Source: Marinobacter sp. ANT_B65 (GTDB taxonomy: Bacteria; Pseudomonadota; Gammaproteobacteria; Pseudomonadales; Oleiphilaceae). Taken from it: 64,000 nt of DNA. The DNA lies in the NCBI RefSeq assembly GCF_002407605.1, contig NZ_NXGV01000001.1, positions 124,643 to 188,642 of the forward strand, read 5' to 3'. Shown here piece after piece: positions 27,089 to 34,274 of this stretch. Numbering within the stretch: position 1 is the first letter of the stretch; the number at the start of each line of letters is the position of its first letter. A model generated the notes under the pieces. That model was not told the DNA's origin. It did no database searches and was given only the letters and a program-made list of their open reading frames with translations. The position numbers and the translations under genes are program-made.

Positions 27089-29539
27089 TCAGTGAACTGA
27101 CGATCCCTTTCGGGGCTTGCTGCCAAAGCACACCTGGAAAACATCGTTGTAGTTTCGGGCAAAGTTGACGGTCAATCCCTCCCTGAGATAATCCGGAAGC
27201 TCTTCATAGTCTCCCCGGTTTGCCTCTGGCAGGATCAGGTTGCTGATTTTCTGGCGGCGTGCTGCGATAACTTTCTCGCGAATGCCGCCAACAGGCAGCA
27301 CCTGGCCTGTGAGTGTCAGCTCTCCTGTCATCGCTGTATTTTGCTGGGGAGCTTCCCTGCGGGCAATAGACAGCAAAGCCGTTGCCATGGTAACGCCGGC
27401 GCTGGGGCCGTCCTTGGGTGTTGCGCCTTCCGGCACATGAAGATGCACGAAAGATTTGTCGAAAAATCCAGGGTCCCCTTTGAACCGCTTGAGGTTTGAG
27501 CTGACGTAACTGTAGGCGATTTCGGCTGATTCCCGCATCACATCACCAAGCTGGCCGGTCAGTTTGAAGCCGCGCTGACTGGTATGTATCCGCGAAGCTT
27601 CAATGCTGAGCGTTGCGCCTCCCATGGCAGTCCAGGCCAGGCCGGTAACTACCCCGACACCCTTGAGTGACTTTTCTTTCCGGAATGCTGGTTGCCCCAG
27701 ATATTCCTGCAGGTCGGATACGCCCACCTTCACAGGTTCATCCGGGGATTGCAGCAGTTTTACTATGCCTTTGCGCATGACTTTGTGCAGTAATTTCTCC
27801 AGATTCCGGACGCCCGCTTCACGGGCATAGCCTTCGATTATCTGGCGGATGGCAGCATCAGTTATGTTGAATTGCTTTTTAAGCAGTCCTGCCCGTTTCA
27901 GCAGGCGCGGCAGCAGGTGATGCTTGGCGATTGCCAGCTTCTCCTCGCCAATATAGCCAGACAGACGGATCACATCCATCCTGTCCAGAAGCGGTCGCGG
28001 AATGGTGTCCAGCTGGTTGGCCGTGCAGATGAACAGTACCTTGGACAGGTCCATGCGGACGTCCAGGTAATGATCCAGAAACTCTCTGTTTTGCTCCGGG
28101 TCCAGAGTCTCCAGAAGGGCGGAAGCCGGGTCTCCCTGATAGGAGGTGCCAATCTTGTCGATCTCGTCGAGCATAATAACCGGGTTGGCTACTTTGCTGT
28201 CTTTCAGGGCTTGTACAAACTTGCCGGGCATGGCGCCAATATAGGTCCGCCGGTGGCCTTTGATTTCAGCCTCATCCCTCATGCCTCCAACGCTGAAGCG
28301 ATAGAACTTGCGGCCCAGAGCGCTTGCAACAGAATGTCCTATGGACGTTTTACCAACACCCGGCGGGCCAACCAGCAGAAGAATTGAACCACTGATTTCG
28401 CCTTTGAATGTGCCCTCTGCCAGGAATTCGATAATCCGGTCTTTTACATCGTCAAGGCCGTCGTGGTCGCGATCCAGTATGCGGCGGCCTTCTGCCAGAT
28501 CAAAATGATCCTCTGAGTGTTGTCCCCAGGGTACCTGAGTCAGCCAGTCCAGATAGTTGCGGGTAACACCGTATTCTGGCGAACCCTGTTCCAGAATCTG
28601 CAGCTTCTGCAATTCTTCTTCAAAGCGCTCTTGTACGGCGTCTGGCGGGTTTAGCTCTGCCATACGGGATTCAAAGCGTTCGGCATCCGCCGTTTTATCG
28701 TCTTTCGACATGCCCAGCTCACGCTGGATCACTTTCAGCTGTTCTTTCAGGAAGAAATCCCGCTGGTGCTTCTGCACCGTCTCATTCACTTCTTCGCTGA
28801 TTTCAGATTGCAGGCGTGCTACTTCCAGTTCCTTGCGCATCAATAACAGCACTTTTTCCATGCGCCTCAGCAAGGGCAGGGTGTCCAGAATGTCCTGGAG
28901 TTCGTTGCCCGGGGCGCTGGTCATGGATGCGCCAAAGTCTGTCAACGGGGAGCTGTCTTCCGGACCGAAGCGCGAAAGGTACTGTTTTACCTCTTCGCCA
29001 TAGAGCGGGTTGGTGCGCAACAACTCTTTGATGGCGCTGATGATCGCCAGCGTGTAGGCCTTGGTTTCATCTGCATCTTCTTCAGGCTCCTGGGGATACT
29101 CAACCTCTACGAGATACGGTGGCTTGCGGCGCAGCCACTGAACGATACGAAACCGCTGCAGTCCCTGAGCGATAAACTTAACGTTTCCATCTTTGTTTTG
29201 TGCGTGATGTACCCGAACGGCGCAGCCAACGGATGCCAGTTCACTGCTTTCAGGAATATCCTGGCCGGATTGTTGGTCTTCAACAAAACAGATGCCCAGC
29301 ATTTTATGGTCGGTTTCACCCACGCGCTTGAGTGTCTCCTGCCAGGGGTTCTGGTTGACCATGACCGGTTGCACCTGAGCAGGAAAAAACGGCCGGTTCG
29401 AAACGGGCAGAATATACATCCGTTTGGGCAGAGAATGCCGGGGCAAGGCCAGGGCTTTGCTGTGCTCGTTCTTGCCGATGTATTCGGTAACGTCTTCCTC
29501 GAATTCTTCCAGCGAGTCTTTTTCGTTGTCGTGATTCAT
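27089..29539 (-). CDS. lon: Lon-family ATP-dependent protease (AsrA-like)
   Basis: Cytosolic AAA+ serine protease for misfolded and regulatory proteins. The 816-residue product has an N-terminal LON substrate domain (~35-230), a helical region, Walker A GPPGVGKT (391-398), Walker B VIMLDEIDK, and the protease domain with PKDGPSAG (Ser713) and the Lys of GIREKVIAARR. The acidic N-terminus and the setting, away from clpX and hupB, suggest the second Lon paralogue known as AsrA in Pseudomonas aeruginosa rather than canonical Lon; this is an inference. It is divergent from cnoX, another protein-quality gene. Confidence 0.93.
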   Translation of the reverse strand: MNHDNEKDSLEEFEEDVTEYIGKNEHSKALALPRHSLPKRMYILPVSNRPFFPAQVQPVMVNQNPWQETLKRVGETDHKMLGICFVEDQQSGQDIPESSELASVGCAVRVHHAQNKDGNVKFIAQGLQRFRIVQWLRRKPPYLVEVEYPQEPEEDADETKAYTLAIISAIKELLRTNPLYGEEVKQYLSRFGPEDSSPLTDFGASMTSAPGNELQDILDTLPLLRRMEKVLLLMRKELEVARLQSEISEEVNETVQKHQRDFFLKEQLKVIQRELGMSKDDKTADAERFESRMAELNPPDAVQERFEEELQKLQILEQGSPEYGVTRNYLDWLTQVPWGQHSEDHFDLAEGRRILDRDHDGLDDVKDRIIEFLAEGTFKGEISGSILLLVGPPGVGKTSIGHSVASALGRKFYRFSVGGMRDEAEIKGHRRTYIGAMPGKFVQALKDSKVANPVIMLDEIDKIGTSYQGDPASALLETLDPEQNREFLDHYLDVRMDLSKVLFICTANQLDTIPRPLLDRMDVIRLSGYIGEEKLAIAKHHLLPRLLKRAGLLKKQFNITDAAIRQIIEGYAREAGVRNLEKLLHKVMRKGIVKLLQSPDEPVKVGVSDLQEYLGQPAFRKEKSLKGVGVVTGLAWTAMGGATLSIEASRIHTSQRGFKLTGQLGDVMRESAEIAYSYVSSNLKRFKGDPGFFDKSFVHLHVPEGATPKDGPSAGVTMATALLSIARREAPQQNTAMTGELTLTGQVLPVGGIREKVIAARRQKISNLILPEANRGDYEELPDYLREGLTVNFARNYNDVFQVCFGSKPRKGSSVH

Positions 29540-29577
29540 GCCGTACCTGTGTTCCGATAGGAGGAGTGTCTTACCTC

Positions 29578-29605
29578 TAACTAGAGCCTAAAGTCATATT
29601 TTCAA
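29578..29605 (-). promoter_or_regulatory. Candidate promoter of the lon gene
   Basis: On the - strand CTTGAAA (TTGAAA at 29605-29600) is followed after 16 bases by TAGTTA (29583-29578). CTTGAAA also matches the -35 of heat-shock sigma-32 promoters, but no CCCCAT-like -10 is seen at the usual distance, so the sigma factor is open. Confidence 0.4.
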
Positions 29606-29704
29606 GCATGGCGGCCATGAATACCCTGATCCGGCACTCTTGAATTCCGGGGTGGGGCGCCCCATCTCTACGCATTAATCAAATGAACATTTCAGGTGCC
29701 CGAC

Positions 29705-30568
29705 ATGAGCAGCTCTCCTTTTATATTTGAAGCCACCATGGAAAACTTTCAGCAGGAGGTTATGGATGCCTCTGCGACAGTGCCTGTCCTTGTGGACGTA
29801 TGGGCTGAGTGGTGTGCGCCCTGCAAGCAGCTTATGCCCCTGCTGGAAAAGCTGGCGAATGAGTATCAGGGCGCCTTCCGGCTTGCCAAGGTTAATGCGG
29901 ATGAGCAGGAGCAGCTCACCTCCAGTCTTGGCGTGCGTAATCTGCCAACAGTAATCCTGGTGAAAGATGGCCAGGCCGTTGATGGTTTTAACGGCGCGCT
30001 GCCTGAGAGTGAAATTCGCAAGGTGCTGGAAAAGTACGTGGAGTTGCCTGAAGAGCCTCCCTATGAGAAAGCTCACCGCATCTGGGAAGAAGGCGATATC
30101 AGTGGAGCAATGGAAATTCTTTCAGAACTGAATAGAGAGGATCCGGAGAACCTTAAGGTGCTGATCGATCTTGCCCAGCTGAAAGCGGAAACCGGCGATA
30201 TCGAAACTGCCGAGCAGGTTCTTGAAAGCCTGCCGCCGGAAGAGAAGCTGCAGCACCAGGCAAAACAGCTGGCTGCGAGAATAAAGTTTCTGAAACAGTC
30301 CGCCGAACTTCCGCCGATGAAGGATCTGGAAATGGCGCTGGAGCAGAACTCGAAAGATCCCAATGCTCTGCATTTGTTGGCATTGCACAAGGTGTTGCAA
30401 GAAAAAAATGCAGAAGCGATGGAGTTGCTGATTCGGCTGATGCAGGCAGACAGTAAATATAAAGATGAGATAGCCAAAACCACGTTGGTTGAGCTGTTTG
30501 AGAAGTTGGGAAGCAGCAACCCGGATGTGCGCACATATCGTCGCAAGCTATATACGCTGATGCACTGA
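29705..30568 (+). CDS. cnoX: Chaperedoxin CnoX (YbbN), thioredoxin with TPR tail
   Basis: Thioredoxin-fold holdase that protects proteins from oxidative aggregation and hands them to chaperones in E. coli. The 287-residue product has an N-terminal thioredoxin domain (~1-110) and a C-terminal helical TPR-like region (~120-287). The active site is WCAPC (Cys37, Cys40), a full CxxC, unlike the SxxC of E. coli YbbN, so it may be redox active. ATG 29705 is preceded by AGGTG; the frame opens at GTG 29696. Divergent from the Lon-type protease, with 165 bases between them. Confidence 0.92.
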   Translation: MSSSPFIFEATMENFQQEVMDASATVPVLVDVWAEWCAPCKQLMPLLEKLANEYQGAFRLAKVNADEQEQLTSSLGVRNLPTVILVKDGQAVDGFNGALPESEIRKVLEKYVELPEEPPYEKAHRIWEEGDISGAMEILSELNREDPENLKVLIDLAQLKAETGDIETAEQVLESLPPEEKLQHQAKQLAARIKFLKQSAELPPMKDLEMALEQNSKDPNALHLLALHKVLQEKNAEAMELLIRLMQADSKYKDEIAKTTLVELFEKLGSSNPDVRTYRRKLYTLMH

Positions 30569-30650
30569 TTTGGTGGCGAGATTTTTGTGAGTGTTCCGCC
30601 CTCTCACGTGGCGCTCATGAAAAAGTGGGCTTGTTGGACGTTTTAGGTTT

Positions 30651-31073
30651 CTATTCTATGCCCTTCTGGTGAGTTGTCAGACTGTGTTTGTGCATGCCTT
30701 GAGAAATAAACGTTTCGGCGTTAGATCTGAATGTTCTGCATAACTCGCCAGAGTAATGAGGCTCCGGGTGCTCTGACAGCTCATCGAATACTACGACCAT
30801 TGCTGCTGGCATGGCTTCGTTGCTCCAGTTGGACGATTTGACGGTTTCTAATAGTCTCCCAGAGATCGTTTGATATATTTCGGCTTTGTCGCTGGCGCCA
30901 CGCGAGGCCGCAAAATTTGAGCAAAGTGATAAGCCGATGAAAGTTCTTGCTACAGGGAGGAGTCGCCGGTCAACTTCAAAGTGCTCATTTCCAAGTGAGC
31001 ATGGGGGTGTTAGCGCTGCTACAATGGCCAAGACAAGCAATGATGGTTTGAAGCAATGGTTTCTATATCTCAT
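30651..31073 (-). CDS. Hypothetical exported protein, last gene of a three-gene operon
   Basis: Not recognised. The 140-residue product begins with a signal peptide (basic MRYRNHCFKP, then hydrophobic SLLVLAIVAALTPPCSLG, cleavage before NEHFE). The mature part is helical-looking with two Cys (LCSNFA and ELCRTF) that could form a disulfide, and a polar tail. ATG 31073 has GGAAA eight bases upstream; an in-frame start at 31097 is less likely. It overlaps the end of the upstream membrane-protein gene by 11 bases, so it is probably translated with it. A small exported two-Cys protein in such an operon could be an immunity-type partner, but that is speculation. Confidence 0.65.
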   Translation of the reverse strand: MRYRNHCFKPSLLVLAIVAALTPPCSLGNEHFEVDRRLLPVARTFIGLSLCSNFAASRGASDKAEIYQTISGRLLETVKSSNWSNEAMPAAMVVVFDELSEHPEPHYSGELCRTFRSNAETFISQGMHKHSLTTHQKGIE

Positions 31074-31371
31074 TATGAGTTTCCAGTGCTGTAACATCTG
31101 GCCGTTTGGCCATTCGAAGCGCTACCAGATAACCCGCATGAAGAGCGGGTGTGAATATGAGCCACAAGCAAAGTGTTAAAAAATAGCTTAGTTCAGCGTG
31201 AAAATATTGAGCAATCATCGTGGCACTGATAGATAACAAAAAGGCATTAGCCCCAACGCAACGCGCCCAGTAAAGTCGAGTTTTCGGAAGCTCTCTGGTG
31301 GCCAGTCCAAGCAAAAGGCTGTAGTACACAAAGACGCCAGAAAGCCCTGTCGCAATCATAATAATCAACAT
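31063..31371 (-). CDS. Hypothetical small membrane protein (three predicted TM segments)
   Basis: Not recognised. The 102-residue product is mostly hydrophobic, with membrane segments near residues 3-23, 38-58 and 62-85, separated by short basic loops (TRELPKTRLYWAR; RMAKRPDV). It begins 2 bases after the upstream 221-residue gene ends and overlaps the downstream exported-protein gene, which argues for one transcript and linked roles. Its size and three-segment layout resemble small immunity proteins of pore-forming toxins, but no sequence motif supports that. Confidence 0.65.
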   Translation of the reverse strand: MLIIMIATGLSGVFVYYSLLLGLATRELPKTRLYWARCVGANAFLLSISATMIAQYFHAELSYFLTLCLWLIFTPALHAGYLVALRMAKRPDVTALETHNEI

Positions 31372-31372
31372 G

Positions 31373-32038
31373 CTAGAGCTCGCTATAAGCTAGCAGCCCT
31401 CGAGCGGCAAGCTCTTTCTTTGCCTTGGCAGATTCGTTTTTGGCCATAATATTTAGGCCAGAAATAACAATAATTGCGGGAACGCTGAGAGCGCCTAGAG
31501 TTCCCGCAAGCTGACTCCCTGCACCGAGTTTTCTGGCAACGACTTTAATGAGCTCACTCTCTTTAAGAGCTTGTAGTTGGGCGCTCACATATGCTCTTGG
31601 CCCCTTTTGCGACATCAAAAATATTCCAGTAGCAACGGATCCAACCGTAAAGTCAGGAAGAGCTAGAGGGTTAAATTGATTAGTTGTTTTTTCTTTATTG
31701 CGAGAGAACCTGAAAAACTCAATTAGCTCTTCATCCGACAGAGACCACATGTACCAGCGGTTCTGCACGCTGAGTTCGCCTATCAACCCCAAAAGTTTCG
31801 TTGTGAGGCTGCCGTAAGGAACGTTGTTAATGATTGCACTATTCACCTGTCGGCGTTCAGCTGAAGGAAGATGACGGTAGAGTGCTATGCCATTGAGGAT
31901 GGGGGCGTACACTTCAGGATTTTTGGCTATCTGAGACTGAAATGCTCCCAGACCCATAAGGTCCGCCAGAGCGACCAGAGGCGCACTTCTGAAGTCGGCG
32001 GTAACATATCTTTCTGTAGCAACAATATTGCTCATCAA
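31373..32038 (-). CDS. Hypothetical protein, first gene of a three-gene operon
   Basis: Not recognised. The 221-residue product has no signal peptide. It has a helical-looking N-terminal part, a polar middle (NKEKTTNQFNP), and two hydrophobic stretches, FTVGSVATGIFLM (~148-160) and LAGTLGALSVPAIIVISGLNIMA (~180-202), followed by a Lys/Ala-rich end. A strong AGGAG lies six bases before ATG 32038, and a TTGACA-type promoter lies at 32087-32115. The hydrophobic C-terminal pair could insert into a membrane. Base composition is somewhat more AT-rich than the flanking cnoX and kamA genes by eye. Confidence 0.65.
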   Translation of the reverse strand: MMSNIVATERYVTADFRSAPLVALADLMGLGAFQSQIAKNPEVYAPILNGIALYRHLPSAERRQVNSAIINNVPYGSLTTKLLGLIGELSVQNRWYMWSLSDEELIEFFRFSRNKEKTTNQFNPLALPDFTVGSVATGIFLMSQKGPRAYVSAQLQALKESELIKVVARKLGAGSQLAGTLGALSVPAIIVISGLNIMAKNESAKAKKELAARGLLAYSEL

Positions 32039-32086
32039 ACACTCCTTGTTTGATTTAAAATCTATTCATCCTTGTTTTAGCCGATA

Positions 32087-32115
32087 ATCGTCGCTAAACC
32101 AGCAGTTTCTGTCAA
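32087..32115 (-). promoter_or_regulatory. Candidate promoter of the three-gene operon
   Basis: On the - strand a perfect TTGACA (32115-32110), 17 bases, then GACGAT (32092-32087), which keeps the important second A and last T of the -10 box. It lies about 50 bases before ATG 32038. Confidence 0.5.
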
Positions 32116-32256
32116 CCCCGCGCCAAAAAATGCCCTTTCTCAGGAAGGTAGTCGTCTTTTCAATCCTAGCCTATCCAGGGGGCTATTATGGCGCGAGGTC
32201 TGGTTTCATCTATTCGGTTGTAGCGGAATCCTTTGGGCTGTTGGCATGATCAGGCG

Positions 32257-33621
32257 TCAGCCATTACCCTTTTTCATTTCTTCAAACTCATCTTCAAAGA
32301 AGAACTTCTCCTCTCCGAAAGCTGGCTCCAGCTCGTGCAGCCAGGTCGCTGTCTCGCTGTATTTGGCAAAGAACGGGCGCTGAACCCAGTCCGGGTTCCG
32401 GCCTTGCAGAAAGCGCAGTACAAAAACCTTCTCGCCATTCACTTCCGCAATCCCCTGGATTTCGACTTTGCCCGGGCCGGCGCTCATGCTGGGGCCTCGT
32501 GCGGTGCGTGCCAGGCCGCTGACTTTTTTCATGGCTTCGCGGTATATGTGGAAGGCTTCCGCAAGGGGTACTTCAAAGTAGTTCTTGGCGCCGGTGTCTC
32601 GCTCTACAAACATATAGTATGGGATGATTCCCAGCTGCACTTCTTTTTTCCACAGTTTGGCCCATGCGTCCGCATCATCGTTCACATGTTTTATCAACGG
32701 GCCTTGTGCCCGGATTTCGGCGCCGGTGGCGCGGATTCGGCGAATGGCCTCCTCGGCTATGTCGGTGGTGATTTCCTGCCAGTGGTTGTAATGCGCCATG
32801 ATTGCGACATGTTTGCCGGCATCTACCAGCCTGGCGAACAGTTCAATCAGTTCGTCTGAATCCTTGTCGGTCACAAAGCGGTATGGCCAGAAGGTCAGGG
32901 CCTTGGTGCCGATGCGGATAGTCTGGATATGGTCGAACTCAGGCTGTAGCAGAGGCTCAAGATACTGGGCCAGGCTCTTGGTTTTCATTACCATGGGATC
33001 ACCGCCAGTAACCAGTAAATCGGTTACTTCAGTGTGCTCCTGAAGGTAGCCATGCAGTTTGTCTGCCTCGGTGCTCGACATTTTCAGGTCTTTGTCGCCT
33101 ACGAACTGCGCCCAGCGGAAACAGAAGGTGCAATAAGAGTGGCAGGTCTGCCCCTGGGCCGGGAAGAACAGTACTGTCTCGCGATACTTATGCTGCACGC
33201 CGTCGAGAACTTCACCTTCCAGTTCCGGCATGTTCATTTCCATCTGGCCGGCGGGATGAGGGTTCAGTTCATCGCGGATTTCTTTTGCGACGGCCTGAAT
33301 CTCTTTTTTCTCTGCACCATCTCTGTGCATTCTGGCCATGCGCTCAAAGTGTTCGTCTTTGAGCATTCCTTTTTGCGGAAAAACCAGCTGATAGATGGGG
33401 TCGTTGGGTACATTGTCCCAGTTGATCAGTTCATTGATCACATACTCATTTACCCGGAAGGGCAGCACGCTCGCAACCACCTTCATTTCGAACAGGGTGT
33501 CTTCAGGGAGGTTCTGTATAACCTCGATCTTGTCTAGCTGCCGGTCTGTGTAAACCTTGAAGCGTCGCTCCTCGAATTCTGTAGTGGGAATCCGGTCTGG
33601 AAAAGTGACTATGGAGTTCAT
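32257..33621 (-). CDS. KamA-family radical SAM aminomutase-like protein
   Basis: Related to lysine 2,3-aminomutase and glutamate 2,3-aminomutase, which use a 4Fe-4S cluster, S-adenosylmethionine and PLP to move an amino group. The 454-residue product has the cluster motif CHSYCTFC (Cys160, 164, 167), the SAM GGDP motif (~207-210), and a GPGK motif (Lys385) at the place of the PLP lysine. The length suits a full aminomutase rather than EpmB. No ablB-type acetyltransferase is adjacent, so a role in N-acetyl-beta-lysine osmolyte synthesis is not supported here, and the substrate cannot be read from sequence. AGGGTGA precedes the ATG. Confidence 0.85.
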   Translation of the reverse strand: MNSIVTFPDRIPTTEFEERRFKVYTDRQLDKIEVIQNLPEDTLFEMKVVASVLPFRVNEYVINELINWDNVPNDPIYQLVFPQKGMLKDEHFERMARMHRDGAEKKEIQAVAKEIRDELNPHPAGQMEMNMPELEGEVLDGVQHKYRETVLFFPAQGQTCHSYCTFCFRWAQFVGDKDLKMSSTEADKLHGYLQEHTEVTDLLVTGGDPMVMKTKSLAQYLEPLLQPEFDHIQTIRIGTKALTFWPYRFVTDKDSDELIELFARLVDAGKHVAIMAHYNHWQEITTDIAEEAIRRIRATGAEIRAQGPLIKHVNDDADAWAKLWKKEVQLGIIPYYMFVERDTGAKNYFEVPLAEAFHIYREAMKKVSGLARTARGPSMSAGPGKVEIQGIAEVNGEKVFVLRFLQGRNPDWVQRPFFAKYSETATWLHELEPAFGEEKFFFEDEFEEMKKGNG

Positions 33622-34274
33622 GGTTCACCCTCTGTGGTTGCATGTCTGGATTAACAGGAGGGCAAAATTATCGCCGCTCCGATGGTCAAAAATTGGGCAG
33701 GCGAGTATACATAAATTGTTGTTTAGTTTCAGGTCTAATTAAAAGGTCTCTGGTGTCTGGGCTTGTTGTCAAGCAGGATGTTATTTAACGCATTGAAAAT
33801 ATTGGTAAATAAATAATGTCTGGCTATGTTTTGATGCATTTATTTCATTTAGCACGGTAACTAAAATGGTGTCTGCATACCCACTAAGACGTTGGTCTGA
33901 GTCTGGTTGTCGAGTGATCGAAAAAAGGGCACTATTACGTAACTAATCGAAACTATAGTTGTCGTTTGGTGCGAAGATTCGAGTTTGAGCCAAAATATTT
34001 ATTTAATTGTAGTAAAAATACTACGGGATTCGAGGCTCAGGCATGTTGGTTCAACCGGCTGCTGGTGTGTGGCTGGTCAATCTTCCGGGTCGGGCGGTAA
34101 AAGTAATAAAGCTGTTCTATGCTTGGTGAACGCACGCTACGCCGCTGGCCGGTTAATATTCTGGCGGGTTGTTCATAACTGACGAGGCTGTATTTCGCAG
34201 CTCATTGATACCGCGAGCGCGGGGCCGGCCTTGGCACCTGCCGCATTTTTTGAAGTACAAAGGGGGGAGGTTTG
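33622..34274. other. Long AT-rich intergenic region upstream of aceE
   Basis: 653 bases without a supportable gene between the divergent kamA-like and aceE genes. It holds a candidate kamA promoter (33704-33732), a 10-base palindrome AACTATAGTT (33951-33960), and a 16-base palindrome GTAGTA-AAAA-TACTAC (34009-34024), both possible operator sites. A 65-codon frame at 33985-34182 has no ribosome binding site and no family. A clear aceE promoter was not identified; the composition from ~33680 to ~34030 is much more AT-rich than the neighbouring genes. Confidence 0.5.
33704..33732 (-). promoter_or_regulatory. Candidate promoter of the kamA-like gene
   Basis: On the - strand CTGAAA (33732-33727), 17 bases, then TATACT (33709-33704), about 80 bases before the ATG. 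Confidence 0.45.

Noticed and set aside
33985..34182. A 65-codon frame upstream of aceE
   Set aside because: No start signal, odd composition and no family; kept as intergenic.
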